64,000 nucleotides of DNA from an uncultured Senegalimassilia sp. (lineage in GTDB: Bacteria > Actinomycetota > Coriobacteriia > Coriobacteriales > Eggerthellaceae), in assembly GCF_934636665.1 (NCBI RefSeq), contig NZ_CAKUAT010000010.1, positions 32,016-96,015 on the forward strand, read 5' to 3'. This document shows, one piece after another, positions 7,068 to 16,744 of this stretch. The position numbers and the translations under genes are program-made. The notes beneath the pieces are model-generated. The model was not told the DNA's origin, searched no databases, and saw only the letters and a list, made by a program, of their open reading frames with translations. How positions within the stretch are numbered: the stretch's first letter is position 1; each line of letters starts with the position of its first letter.

Positions 7068-9794
7068 CTACTGGGCCTTCTTGGCCTCGATGGCAGCCTG
7101 GCCGGCGGCCAGACGGGCCAGCGGCACGCGGTAGGGGCTGCAGGACACGTAGTCAAGGCCGATGGCGTTGAACGTGTGGATGGAGTCCGGATCGCCGCCG
7201 TGCTCGCCGCACACGCCGCAGGTCAGGTCGGGGTTGCCCTGGTGACCCAGCTCGACGCCCATCTTCACCAGCTTGGCAACGCCGGGGTCGACCGTTGCGA
7301 ACGGGTTGAAGGGCAGCAGGCGCTCCTGCAGGTACTGCGGGATGAACTCGGCCTCGACGTCGTCGCGGCTGAAGCCGAACGTCGTCTGGGTGAGGTCGTT
7401 GGTGCCGAAGGAGAAGAAGTCCGCCTTCGTGGCGATCTCGTCAGCAGTGACGGCCGCACGCGGCAGCTCGATCATGGTGCCGATCTGGATGTTCAGCTCG
7501 ACGCCCTGCTCGGCGGCAACCTCGGCGATGGTCTGCTCGGCGACCTCGCGCAGCTTGGCCAGCTCGGGAACCACGGACACCAGCGGGATCATGATCTCGG
7601 GCTGCGGGTCCAGGCCCTCCTTCTTCAGCTGAGCGGCGGCGGTTGCGATGGCGCGCACCTGCATCACAGGGAGGATGGGGTACACGATGCCCAGGCGGCA
7701 GCCGCGAAGACCCAGCATGGGGTTGGCCTCGGCCATGGCGTCGATCTGCTCCATGAGGGCGCGCTTTTCGGCGATGACGCCCTTGTCGCCGCCGGTTGCC
7801 TCGAGGCGGGCGATCTCGACGTCGAGGGCACGCGGGCTCTCCAGGAACTCATGCAGCGGCGGATCGAGCAGACGCACGATGACCGGCAGGCCGTCCATGG
7901 CCTTGAACATGCCGTAGAAGTCGCCGGTCTGAGCCTCGAACAGCTGGTCGACGGCCTTCTGGCGGATGTCCTCGTCCTCGTTGAGGATGAAGGTCTGGAT
8001 GATCTGCTTGCGATCGCCCAGGAACATGTGCTCGGTACGGCACAAGCCGATGCCCTGCGCACCGAAATCGCGGGACAGCTGAGCGTCCTCGGGGTTGTCG
8101 GCGTTGGCGCGCACACCCAGGGTGCGGAACTCGTCGGCCCACTCCAGGATGGTGTCCAGGTCGCCGGTGAGCTCGGGAAGCACCAGCTCGACGGCGCCGA
8201 GCACCACGATGCCGGTGGTGCCGTCCAGCGAGATCATATCGCCTTCCTTGATGACCACATCGGTGCCGGTGACGACGGCCTGCTTCTTCTCAGCGTCGAT
8301 CTTGAGGGCCTCGACGCCGCACACGCACGGTGCGCCCATGCCGCGGGCGATAACGGCAGCATGGGAGGTCTTGCCGCCATGGCTGGTCAGGATGCCCTCG
8401 GCGGCGATCATGCCGGCCAGGTCGTCGGGGTTGGTCTCCCAGCGGACGAGCACGCACTTGCGGCCGGCCTCTGCGGCGGCCACGGCGTCGGCAGCGGAGA
8501 ACACGGCCTCGCCGACGGCAGCGCCCGGGGAGGCGTTCAGGCCGCGGGCCAGCACGTCGTACTCGGCGTTCTTGTCGAACTGCGGGTGCAGCAGCTGGTC
8601 GAGCTGCTCGGGCTCGACGCGCATGACGGCCTCCTCCTTGGAGATGAGGCCCTCCTTCTCCATCTCGATGGCGATGTGCAGCGCGGCGGCGGCGGTGCGC
8701 TTGCCGACGCGGGTCTGCAGCATGTACAGCTTGCCCTGTTCGATGGTGAACTCGATGTCGCACATGTCGCGGAAGTGGTTCTCGAGGACGACGAAGATCT
8801 CCTCGAGCTGCTTGCCGGCCTCTTCAAGGCCTTCGACGTGCTTCAGCTCGGCAATGGGGCTGGTGTTGCGGATGCCTGCCACGACGTCCTCGCCCTGGGC
8901 GTTGACCAGGTAGTCGCCGTAGAACTCCTTCTGGCCGTTGGCGGGGTTGCGCGTGAACGCGACGCCGGTGGCCGAGGAGTTGCCCTTGTTGCCGAACACC
9001 ATGCACTGCACGTTGACGGCGGTGCCCAGGTCGTCGGCGATCTTGTTCTTCTTGCGGTACAGGACGGCGCGGGGGTTGTTCCAGCTGCCGAACACGGCCT
9101 CGATGGCGAGCTTCAGCTGCACCATGGGGTCCTGCGGGAAGGCGACGACGCCGTCGACCAGCAGGCTGGGATACTCGACGCCGGAGACGTTCTCGGAGAA
9201 GATCTTCTTGAACTCGGCAACGAGCTCCTGCAGGTCCTCTGCGGTCAGGTCGGTGTCGGAAGCGGCGTTGCGGCTGTTCTTCATGACGTTGATGGCGTTC
9301 TCGAACAGATCGCCGTCCAGGCCCATGACCACGTTGGAGAACATCTGGATGAAGCGGCGATAGGAGTCCCATGCGAAGCGCGGGTTCTCAGTCTGCTTGA
9401 TCAGGCCGTTGATGGACTGATCGTTCAGGCCCAGGTTCAAAACCGTGTCCATCATGCCCGGCATGGACATGGGAGCGCCGGAGCGCACGGAGACCAGCAA
9501 CGGGTCCTCGGCGTCGCCGATCTTCTTGCCGATACGCTTTTCCAGGTCAAGACGATACTCGTGAATGGTGTCGAGCGCGCCCTCGGGCCAGGTGTTGTCT
9601 GCGTTGGCATACTCCATGCAGGTTTGGCACGTGATGGTGAATCCCGGAGGCACCGGCAGGCCGATGTTGGCCATCTCGGCCAGGTTGGCGCCCTTGCCGC
9701 CAAGGATGGCCTTCATATTGGTATTGCCCTCGGTGACGTTGTTGCCCTCGGCGTCCTTGCCGAAAGCGTACACACGCTTGACTTCTGCAGTCAC
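7068..9794 (-). CDS. ppdK: pyruvate, phosphate dikinase
   Basis: A 908-residue enzyme interconverting pyruvate, ATP and phosphate with phosphoenolpyruvate, AMP and pyrophosphate. The nucleotide-binding domain opens with LGGKGANLAEMANIGLPVP. The swivelling phosphohistidine domain carries LTSHGGKTSHAAVIARGMG, with the catalytic His preceded by the Thr-Ser that the regulatory protein modifies. The C-terminal TIM barrel ends with SFGTNDLTQTTFGFSRDD and the catalytic Cys in CGVCGEHGGDP. Length is normal. Translation starts at GTG 9794, with TAGGAG seven bases upstream. The gene follows its own regulatory kinase/phosphorylase at 9842 with a 47-base gap, and is closed by the terminator at 7011-7036. 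In anaerobes it may work in either the glycolytic or the gluconeogenic direction. Confidence 0.97.
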   Translation of the reverse strand: MTAEVKRVYAFGKDAEGNNVTEGNTNMKAILGGKGANLAEMANIGLPVPPGFTITCQTCMEYANADNTWPEGALDTIHEYRLDLEKRIGKKIGDAEDPLLVSVRSGAPMSMPGMMDTVLNLGLNDQSINGLIKQTENPRFAWDSYRRFIQMFSNVVMGLDGDLFENAINVMKNSRNAASDTDLTAEDLQELVAEFKKIFSENVSGVEYPSLLVDGVVAFPQDPMVQLKLAIEAVFGSWNNPRAVLYRKKNKIADDLGTAVNVQCMVFGNKGNSSATGVAFTRNPANGQKEFYGDYLVNAQGEDVVAGIRNTSPIAELKHVEGLEEAGKQLEEIFVVLENHFRDMCDIEFTIEQGKLYMLQTRVGKRTAAAALHIAIEMEKEGLISKEEAVMRVEPEQLDQLLHPQFDKNAEYDVLARGLNASPGAAVGEAVFSAADAVAAAEAGRKCVLVRWETNPDDLAGMIAAEGILTSHGGKTSHAAVIARGMGAPCVCGVEALKIDAEKKQAVVTGTDVVIKEGDMISLDGTTGIVVLGAVELVLPELTGDLDTILEWADEFRTLGVRANADNPEDAQLSRDFGAQGIGLCRTEHMFLGDRKQIIQTFILNEDEDIRQKAVDQLFEAQTGDFYGMFKAMDGLPVIVRLLDPPLHEFLESPRALDVEIARLEATGGDKGVIAEKRALMEQIDAMAEANPMLGLRGCRLGIVYPILPVMQVRAIATAAAQLKKEGLDPQPEIMIPLVSVVPELAKLREVAEQTIAEVAAEQGVELNIQIGTMIELPRAAVTADEIATKADFFSFGTNDLTQTTFGFSRDDVEAEFIPQYLQERLLPFNPFATVDPGVAKLVKMGVELGHQGNPDLTCGVCGEHGGDPDSIHTFNAIGLDYVSCSPYRVPLARLAAGQAAIEAKKAQ

Positions 9795-9841
9795 TTTCTT
9801 ACTCCTAACGTAAGGTCGTCCGAAAACGGGACTTAGTTCAA

Positions 9842-10735
9842 TCAGGACCGTATTACTATATCAGCACCTTGCGGGTGAGCCCGTTCGTAGTACCGCAAAA
9901 TCTCTTGAGCGGTTTCCTCAACGGCGCGATTTTCGGTGTGAATGACGATGGCCCCCAGTTTTCGCATGAGCGCACGGGCGCGGTCGAGGTCCTCGTAAAC
10001 GTATTCGGGGTCGGCGTATTTCGATGCCGCCACAGCGGCGTTGCCCAGACGGCGCTGTCGGATCCCTACCAAAACGTCGGCGGTGGTCATCAAGCCGAAC
10101 AGGCGCGAACGATCGACCTCGAACACCTCCTTGGGCGGCTCGGTGGACGGGTCGAGGGGTATGTTGGAAACCTTATAGCCCTGCTGGGCCAGGTAGATGG
10201 AGGTTGGCGTCTTCGACGAGCGCGACACGCCGAGCAGCACGATATCGGCCTGCGTCATCTCCTGCGGGTTGCGGCCGTCGTCGTGGGCGATGGTGAACTC
10301 GATGGCCTCGATGCGGCGGAAGTAGTGCTGGTCAGCCACATGCAGGCCGCCAGGGCGCTTCGATGGGGTCTGCCCCGACAGCTTGGCGATGGCGTTCATG
10401 GCGTCGGTCATGAGGTCGACCGCCACCACGTTGGGCAGACTCTCGCAATAATCCGACAGGCTGCGGCGCAGGTCGCCGTCGACGAGCGTATAGAAGATGA
10501 GCAGGTTCTCGTCACCTTTTAGGCGCTTGTGCAGCTCGCCGTGCTCGGCGATGAACTGCTTGACCTCCTCGAACGAGCGCACATGGGGAAGCACCTCGAT
10601 GTTGGGGTTCGTGACGCCGAACTGGGCGGCTGCGGCGCGGGCCAGGGCCTGGGCGGTAAGCCCCACCGAGTCGCTGACGACATGGATGGTGGGCAGCGGC
10701 GTGGTGTTCTCATGCACGATGAACTCGCCTTGCAT
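9842..10735 (-). CDS. PPDK regulatory protein (bifunctional kinase/pyrophosphorylase, DUF299)
   Basis: A 297-residue protein of the DUF299/PSRP family. It inactivates pyruvate phosphate dikinase by phosphorylating the active-site threonine and reactivates it by phosphorolysis. The P-loop GVSRSSKTPTSIYLAQ is intact, followed by the conserved VSNIPL. The N-terminal IHVVSDSVGLTAQALARA matches the family opening. Located directly upstream of ppdK, so target and context agree; the homologous PEP synthase regulator is unlikely because no ppsA is nearby. Start ATG 10735 has AAAGGAGG six bases upstream. Confidence 0.93.
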   Translation of the reverse strand: MQGEFIVHENTTPLPTIHVVSDSVGLTAQALARAAAAQFGVTNPNIEVLPHVRSFEEVKQFIAEHGELHKRLKGDENLLIFYTLVDGDLRRSLSDYCESLPNVVAVDLMTDAMNAIAKLSGQTPSKRPGGLHVADQHYFRRIEAIEFTIAHDDGRNPQEMTQADIVLLGVSRSSKTPTSIYLAQQGYKVSNIPLDPSTEPPKEVFEVDRSRLFGLMTTADVLVGIRQRRLGNAAVAASKYADPEYVYEDLDRARALMRKLGAIVIHTENRAVEETAQEILRYYERAHPQGADIVIRS

Positions 10736-10774
10736 GGGCGTCCTCCTTTAAGACGGTGCCTTGCGGGCATGGAA

Positions 10775-10806
10775 AAGGGCGGCAGGCCGTATCGGCCGCC
10801 GCCCTT
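10775..10806 (-). terminator. terminator after glyS
   Basis: AAGGGCGGC (10775-10783) pairs with GCCGCCCTT (10798-10806), extended by an inner GGCCG/CGGCC stem. On the minus strand it is followed by TTTTCC. It lies about 85 bases past the glyS stop and separates the glycyl-tRNA synthetase genes from the PPDK regulator. Confidence 0.7.
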
Positions 10807-10889
10807 GAAGTGTACACGCTTTCGCGTTGCGGGGTGCGCGAAGTTGCCCTCGCCTCCCCTTCGCTACCGGTTGAAACCGGTGACCGAGG

Positions 10890-12977
10890 TTATTTGGATT
10901 TCGCCATCTTGCCGAAGTCGGCCACGTTGGCGAACACCGCGACGAAGCGGTTGAGCAGGCGCAGGCGGTTGTCGCGCAGAGTCGCATCCTCGTCCATGAC
11001 CATGACGTCGGCGAAGAAGCCGTCGATGGGAGCACGCAGGGCAGCCAGCTGGGACAGCGCGGCTGCGAAGTCATCGGACGCAAGCGCGGCTGCCACGGCC
11101 TGCTCGGCGGTTGTCACGGCGCCCGCGAGCGCACGCTCGGGCTCGGTGAGCAGGGCGTCGTCCACGTCTTCGCCCAGTTCCGGCTTGCGCAGGTTGTTCG
11201 CACGAGCGTAGGCCGTGGCCAGGTTGTCGAACGTTTCGGCATCGTTGGCGCGCGCGTCCTCGAGCGCATGGGCGCGCTGGCTGATGACGGCCGGCTCCTC
11301 CACGCCCGCGGCCAGCACAGCGTCGATGGTGTCGGCGTTGATGCCGGCGTCGCGCAGCATGACCTTGGTACGGGTGACGAAGAAGTCGACCACCTCGGCG
11401 CGCACGGCGGCCGCGTCGAAGGCGACGCCCTGGGCGGCGAAGCTGGCAAGGGACTCGTCGATGGCGGCGGCAAGCGAGATAGGCAGGCCCGCCTCGAGCA
11501 TGTTCACGATGCCGATGGCGCTACGGCGCAGCGCGAACGGGTCGGAAGAGCCGGTGGGACCCTGGCCGACCGCGAACAGGCCGCAGATGGTGTCGAGCTT
11601 GTCAGCCAAGGCGACCAGCTTGCCCACCGTGGTGTCGGGCAGCGCATCGCCGGCGAAGCGCGGCTGATAGTGCTGGCCGATGGCCTGGGCGACCTGCGGG
11701 GTTTCCCCGGAGGCGGCGGCGTAGTAGCTGCCCATGACGCCCTGAACGCTGGTGAACTCGATGACGGCATTGGTGACCAGGTCGGCCTTGCACAGGCGCG
11801 CGGCGCGCTTCGCATCGGCTGCGTCGGCGGCGTCAAGCTGGGCGTCGGCGGAAAGGGCACAGGCCAGCTTCTCCAGGCGCTCGGCCTTCTGACGCACCGT
11901 GCCCAGGGACTCCTGGAACACCACCTTGTCGAGTTTCTCGATATAGGACTCCAGCGGATGCTTGAGGTCCTCCTCATAGAAGAACTTCGCGTCGTCGAGA
12001 CGGGCGCGCACCACGCGCTCGTTGCCGTCGATGATGGTTGCGGCGCATTCGGGGTTGCCGTTGGAGACGATGATGAACTTGTTCGTCAGCTTTCCGTCAG
12101 CATCGTAGAGCGGGAAGTAACGCTGATGCATGAGCATGGCGTCGACGATGATCTCCTCGGGCACCTGCAAGAACTCCTCGTCGAAGGTGGAGACGAGCGG
12201 CTGCGGGTACTCGGAGAGGTTGACCACCTCGAGCAGCGTCTTCGCGGGAAGGTCGGCGGTGAAACCGGTTTCGGCCTCGATGGCGGCAACGCCCTCGCGG
12301 ATGATGCGCTCGCGCTCGGCCTGCGTGGGGATCACGTAGGCTGCGCGGATGACGTCGAGCAGGTTCGCGGCGGTGTCGACCGCGTGCTTGCCGGGAGCCA
12401 GCACGCGATGGCCCATGGTGAAGTTGGAGGACTCGGCGCCGGCGTAGCTGACGGGCAGCACGACGTCGTCGAGCATGGCCACGATCCAACGCACCGGGCG
12501 CACGAAGTACTCGCGATATGCGGCCCAGCGGCAGGAGCGGGGCCACTTGATGGCGGTGATGAAGCCCGCCAGGACATCGGGCAGCAGGTCGGCCACAGGC
12601 GTTGCCGGGATGTTCTTGGTGGCGAACACGTACTCGGTGCCGTTGACCTCGCGGCGCTCGAGGTTCTCAGGATCAAGACCCTTGCCGCGGGCGAAGCCGA
12701 TGGCCGCCTTGGTGGGGTTGCCGTCGGCATCGAAGGCGATCTTGGCCGCAGGGCCCTTGTACTCCTCCACCAGCGCCTCGGTGGCGTCGGCCACGCCGTA
12801 TGCCATGACGATCAGGCGGCGGGGGCTGGAGTGGATCTCGATGGATTCGTAGGGGATGCGCGCATCGGCGAACGCCGCGGGCACCATCTTCTCCAGCTGC
12901 TTGTTGGCGGAATCAAGGTCGAACGCGGGGATCTCCTCAACGCCGATCTCGAACGCGAGAGTGTGCTTATCGGCCAT
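10890..12977 (-). CDS. glyS: glycyl-tRNA synthetase beta subunit
   Basis: A 695-residue beta subunit of the bacterial alpha2-beta2 glycyl-tRNA synthetase. It opens with the family signature LAFEIGVEEIPAFDLDSA and includes the tRNA-interaction and HD-like regions (VVNLSEYPQPLVSTFDEEFL, VDAMLMHQRYFPL, LADKLDTICGLFAVGQGPTG, DPFALRR). It lacks catalytic synthetase motifs of its own, as expected. It starts two bases after the glyQ stop codon, and its Shine-Dalgarno sequence (GGGGAG) overlaps that stop, so translation is probably coupled to glyQ. Length is typical. Confidence 0.96.
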   Translation of the reverse strand: MADKHTLAFEIGVEEIPAFDLDSANKQLEKMVPAAFADARIPYESIEIHSSPRRLIVMAYGVADATEALVEEYKGPAAKIAFDADGNPTKAAIGFARGKGLDPENLERREVNGTEYVFATKNIPATPVADLLPDVLAGFITAIKWPRSCRWAAYREYFVRPVRWIVAMLDDVVLPVSYAGAESSNFTMGHRVLAPGKHAVDTAANLLDVIRAAYVIPTQAERERIIREGVAAIEAETGFTADLPAKTLLEVVNLSEYPQPLVSTFDEEFLQVPEEIIVDAMLMHQRYFPLYDADGKLTNKFIIVSNGNPECAATIIDGNERVVRARLDDAKFFYEEDLKHPLESYIEKLDKVVFQESLGTVRQKAERLEKLACALSADAQLDAADAADAKRAARLCKADLVTNAVIEFTSVQGVMGSYYAAASGETPQVAQAIGQHYQPRFAGDALPDTTVGKLVALADKLDTICGLFAVGQGPTGSSDPFALRRSAIGIVNMLEAGLPISLAAAIDESLASFAAQGVAFDAAAVRAEVVDFFVTRTKVMLRDAGINADTIDAVLAAGVEEPAVISQRAHALEDARANDAETFDNLATAYARANNLRKPELGEDVDDALLTEPERALAGAVTTAEQAVAAALASDDFAAALSQLAALRAPIDGFFADVMVMDEDATLRDNRLRLLNRFVAVFANVADFGKMAKSK

Positions 12978-12979
12978 GG

Positions 12980-13930
<951 letters not shown>

Positions 13931-13995
13931 GGTTCTCCTTGTCTGGTTCCGCTGGTCCTTGCTTGCCTACTTGAAAACTATCGGGCGACGCGCCC

Positions 13996-14562
13996 CTACT
14001 CCAGCAAGCCGAAGTCGGGCACGGGCCAATATACCAGCACGCCCCTGCCCGTTACCGAGCTTGCGGGGACCGCGCCGAAGTATCGCGAATCCTGTGAGTT
14101 GGTGCGATTATCGCCCATCACCCAGATGTAACCGGAAGGAACGGTGTACGGGAAGGTGATGGTGGAATTGGTGAGCGGCAACGTGGGCTTGCCGTGGGTG
14201 TAGGTTTCGGTTTGAGCCACGCCGTCGATGTAGAGGAAACCGTCGCCGTCGATGTTAATGGTCTGGCCGGCGGTGGCTATGCAGCGCTTGATGAGCGTGC
14301 GACCCGGGATCTCGGGGTCGGAAAACGTGACGATGTCGCCGGGTTGCGGGTCGCGGAAATAGTAGCTGACCTTTTCGGCAAACACCATGTCGCCGGTCAT
14401 GATGGTCTCCTCCATGGAGCCGGAGGGGATCTCGTAAGCGGTGAAGACGTACGTGCGCAGCGCCCAGGAAAGGCCCAGGACGAACGCGATCATGATGAGA
14501 AGGCTCAAAAACGAGCGCAGTATTCCGCCCTTTTCCCCGTTGGCGTGCTGACCTGCGGCCAT
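13996..14562 (-). CDS. lepB: signal peptidase I
   Basis: A 188-residue type I signal peptidase that cleaves signal peptides from secreted proteins at the outer face of the membrane. One N-terminal membrane helix (about residues 15-37) precedes the catalytic serine in EIPSGSMEETI, the catalytic lysine in TLIKRCIATAGQ, and the GDNRTNSQDSRYFG box. I chose ATG 14562 (MAAGQHANG); the upstream AGAAAGGA is rather distant, and the only earlier in-frame start is TTG. Its place after trmD matches many Gram-positive genomes, but rplS, which usually sits between them, is missing. Confidence 0.93.
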   Translation of the reverse strand: MAAGQHANGEKGGILRSFLSLLIMIAFVLGLSWALRTYVFTAYEIPSGSMEETIMTGDMVFAEKVSYYFRDPQPGDIVTFSDPEIPGRTLIKRCIATAGQTINIDGDGFLYIDGVAQTETYTHGKPTLPLTNSTITFPYTVPSGYIWVMGDNRTNSQDSRYFGAVPASSVTGRGVLVYWPVPDFGLLE

Positions 14563-14643
14563 GATGGTGTACGTTTCCTTTCTACAGGGCCCGCGCAAGC
14601 GGCGCCCGATAAGCGCTTAGCTGCCTATGATACCGCGCTACGG

Positions 14644-15519
14644 CTACTGCTGCTCTTCGGTTGATAAAGATTGCAGAAATGCCCGGTCGGCGTCGGGCAG
14701 CTCCATGCCCTCAAGCAGGTCGGGGCGCAGCCGCAAGGTGCGCTCGAGGCTTTGCTCGCGACGCCAACGATCGACCGCGCCGTGGTTGCCGGACAGCAGA
14801 ACCGCCGGCACTTCCATGCCGTTGAAGTTGGCAGGGCGCGTGTACTGGGGATACTCCAACAAGCCGTCGGCGAAGCTTTCGCCCAAGGCACCCGTTTCGG
14901 CGCCCAGGACGCCGGGGAGTTTGCGCACCACGGCGTCGATGACCACCATGGATGCCAGCTCGCCGCTGGTGAGCACGTAATCGCCTAGCGAGATGACCTC
15001 ATCGGCCAACGTGTAGGCGCGCTCGTCGATGCCCTCGTAGTGGCCGCAGATGAACAACAGGCGGTCCTGCTTGGCAAGCTCGCAGGCGCACGCGTCGTCG
15101 AAGCGGCGGCCCTGCGGGGCCAGGAAGATGGTGTAGGGCTTGGAAGACGCCTGCTCGGCAGTGGCGGAGCTGTCGCTAAGCGCTTGCTCGACAGCGGCGG
15201 AGTCGGAGCCTTCGAAAGGCGCCTGTTCGACGGGAGCAGCAGCGCCCGGCTGCGATGCCGGATCGACCGCATCGGCGCCGCCGCAAGGCGATGCGCACAG
15301 CGATTCGTAGGCCTCGAAGATAGGAGCGCACTTCATGACCAGGCCGTCACCGCCGCCGTAGGGCTCGTCGTCGGTGGTGCGATGGCGGTCGTGCGTCCAA
15401 TCGCGCAGGTCGTGCGCCTTGAAATCCAGGATGCCCTTCTCCTGGGCGATGCGCATCATGGAAGCGCCCATGACGGATTCGTACATATCGGGAAACGTGG
15501 ACAACGTTTCGATGATCAT
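14644..15519 (-). CDS. trmD: tRNA (guanine-N1-)-methyltransferase with an inserted Ala/Ser-rich segment
   Basis: A 291-residue SPOUT methyltransferase that forms m1G37 in tRNA using S-adenosylmethionine. Recognised from MIIETLSTFPDMYESV, DEPYGGGDGLVMK, CGHYEGIDERA and the knot region DEVISLGDYVLTSGELA. The family is usually about 240-250 residues; here residues 75-127 are an extra low-complexity stretch rich in Ala, Ser, Glu and Pro, inserted between the PIFEAYESL helix and the FLAPQGRRF strand. The frame is intact and both flanks align, so the enzyme is probably active with a surface loop. The start is ATG 15519 with GGAGG five bases upstream. Confidence 0.93.
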   Translation of the reverse strand: MIIETLSTFPDMYESVMGASMMRIAQEKGILDFKAHDLRDWTHDRHRTTDDEPYGGGDGLVMKCAPIFEAYESLCASPCGGADAVDPASQPGAAAPVEQAPFEGSDSAAVEQALSDSSATAEQASSKPYTIFLAPQGRRFDDACACELAKQDRLLFICGHYEGIDERAYTLADEVISLGDYVLTSGELASMVVIDAVVRKLPGVLGAETGALGESFADGLLEYPQYTRPANFNGMEVPAVLLSGNHGAVDRWRREQSLERTLRLRPDLLEGMELPDADRAFLQSLSTEEQQ

Positions 15520-15534
15520 GGGTACCTCCACAGG

Positions 15535-16056
15535 TTACAGATCGAGCAGGCCTTGCGGCACGTTGACGTATATGCAGCGCGTCTGCTCATCCACCCCTTC
15601 GAGAAACTCGTCCACAACGGGAATGAGCACGGTGCCTTCCTGGCCCTCGCGCGCGACTTCCAGCAGATGCTGGCCGGGCATTTCGTTGATGGCCACGGCA
15701 GTGCCGATGGTGCCGGCTTCGGCATCCACCACCGTGAAGCCCTCGATGCCGCCTTCCTGCAACTCGAGCACGTCATCGGGAAGGTCTTCCCGACGTGCAA
15801 GAACATAGCAGCCCACCAGGGCGTCTGCCTGGTTGGCGTCGACGACGGTATCGAAGAACACCGTAGCGCCGCCCCGGGCCTCAGGACGAACCTCCACCAC
15901 GGTGCCTTGACGCGGAACATCGATCACCGGAGGCACGAAAGCGCAAAAGAGGCCCTCTTCAAGCAAAAAAGGGAGACCCGCCACGCTACGCGCGACGAGC
16001 CCTCCCTTCAAGTGCTTAGCTTTCGTGAATTCGGCTACGCGAACCCAAGCGCCCAT
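15535..16056 (-). CDS. rimM: ribosome maturation factor RimM
   Basis: A 173-residue 16S rRNA processing factor that helps assemble the 30S head and binds ribosomal protein S19. The N-terminal RimM barrel begins with VRVAEFTKAKHLKGGLVA; the C-terminal PRC-barrel contains ALVGCYVLARREDLP and HLLEVAREGQEGTVLIPVVD. It overlaps the khpA stop by one base (TAATG), implying coupled translation, and precedes trmD by 15 bases. Sequence conservation is modest, as is normal for RimM, but position in the cluster supports the call. Confidence 0.92.
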   Translation of the reverse strand: MGAWVRVAEFTKAKHLKGGLVARSVAGLPFLLEEGLFCAFVPPVIDVPRQGTVVEVRPEARGGATVFFDTVVDANQADALVGCYVLARREDLPDDVLELQEGGIEGFTVVDAEAGTIGTAVAINEMPGQHLLEVAREGQEGTVLIPVVDEFLEGVDEQTRCIYVNVPQGLLDL

Positions 16057-16310
16057 TAATCGAGCAGCTCCACGTCGACATGGGTGTTCGCGGAAGAAGC
16101 CGCGGCACGCGCAAGCGTGCGGATGGCCTTGATCACGCGGCCCTGACGGCCGATGACCTTGCCCGCGTCCTCCTCGTTGACACGAACCTCGACGAAGATG
16201 GAGCCATCTTCGGTTTCGCGCGCATCGATGACCAAGTCGTCCGGGTTATCGATGAGCGGACGGATCACGGACTCTACGAGCCCAGCGATTTCCTCGGTCT
16301 GCGCTGCCAT
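16056..16310 (-). CDS. khpA: KH-domain RNA-binding protein KhpA
   Basis: An 84-residue single KH-domain protein (formerly YlqC). It contains the RNA-binding GxxG loop in VIGRQGRVIKAIRTL. In other bacteria it pairs with KhpB/Jag and affects cell elongation and RNA stability. ATG 16310 lies just after the rpsP stop with only a weak Shine-Dalgarno sequence, so it is probably translationally coupled to rpsP. Placement between rpsP and rimM is the conserved order. Confidence 0.93.
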   Translation of the reverse strand: MAAQTEEIAGLVESVIRPLIDNPDDLVIDARETEDGSIFVEVRVNEEDAGKVIGRQGRVIKAIRTLARAAASSANTHVDVELLD

Positions 16311-16314
16311 AAGC

Positions 16315-16557
16315 TTACGCCTGCTCGCGGAACTTCTTGATGAGGGCGGCAACCGTGTCGGTGGGCTGAGCGCCGTTGGCCAGCCACTTGTCGCACTTCT
16401 CCAGGTCGATCTTGATCATTGCGGGCTCGGTCAGCGGGTTGTAACGGCCGATGTCGTCGATGAACTTGCCGTCGCGCGGGCAACGGGCATCGGCAACGAC
16501 GATACGGTAGTACGGGCGCTTCTTGGCGCCGTGACGGGCCAGGCGAATCTTAACCAT
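16315..16557 (-). CDS. rpsP: 30S ribosomal protein S16
   Basis: An 80-residue small-subunit protein. It starts MVKIRLARHGAKKRPYYRIV and continues with DIGRYNPLTEPAMIKID and KWLANGAQPTDTV, all classic S16 features. Start ATG 16557 has AGAAGGAG upstream; the frame is open further upstream but without a start signal. First gene of the rpsP-khpA-rimM-trmD-lepB cluster. Confidence 0.97.
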   Translation of the reverse strand: MVKIRLARHGAKKRPYYRIVVADARCPRDGKFIDDIGRYNPLTEPAMIKIDLEKCDKWLANGAQPTDTVAALIKKFREQA

Positions 16558-16744
16558 GAAGAGTAACTCCTTCTTGTTCTTACTTGAATCCTCTTTGCCA
16601 GCCCGCAAAAAAGCGCGCAGCAAAACAGCAGTTGTTTATGATAAGGCGAAACGCCTCGATTGACAAGCCTTCGGTTCGGTTATCACCAGGTGTTCACGAA
16701 TAAAGCGGACACGCAACGGCCAGACCGGCTGCAAACGGCTAACC

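Noticed and set aside
7176..9836. Open frame of 886 codons on the plus strand opposite ppdK
   Set aside because: Antisense shadow caused by strong GC bias at third positions; the minus strand encodes a full-length, motif-complete PPDK.
13931..13995. Possible T-box leader for glyQS
   Set aside because: Only 65 bases lie between lepB and glyQ; no T-box or specifier loop can fit.
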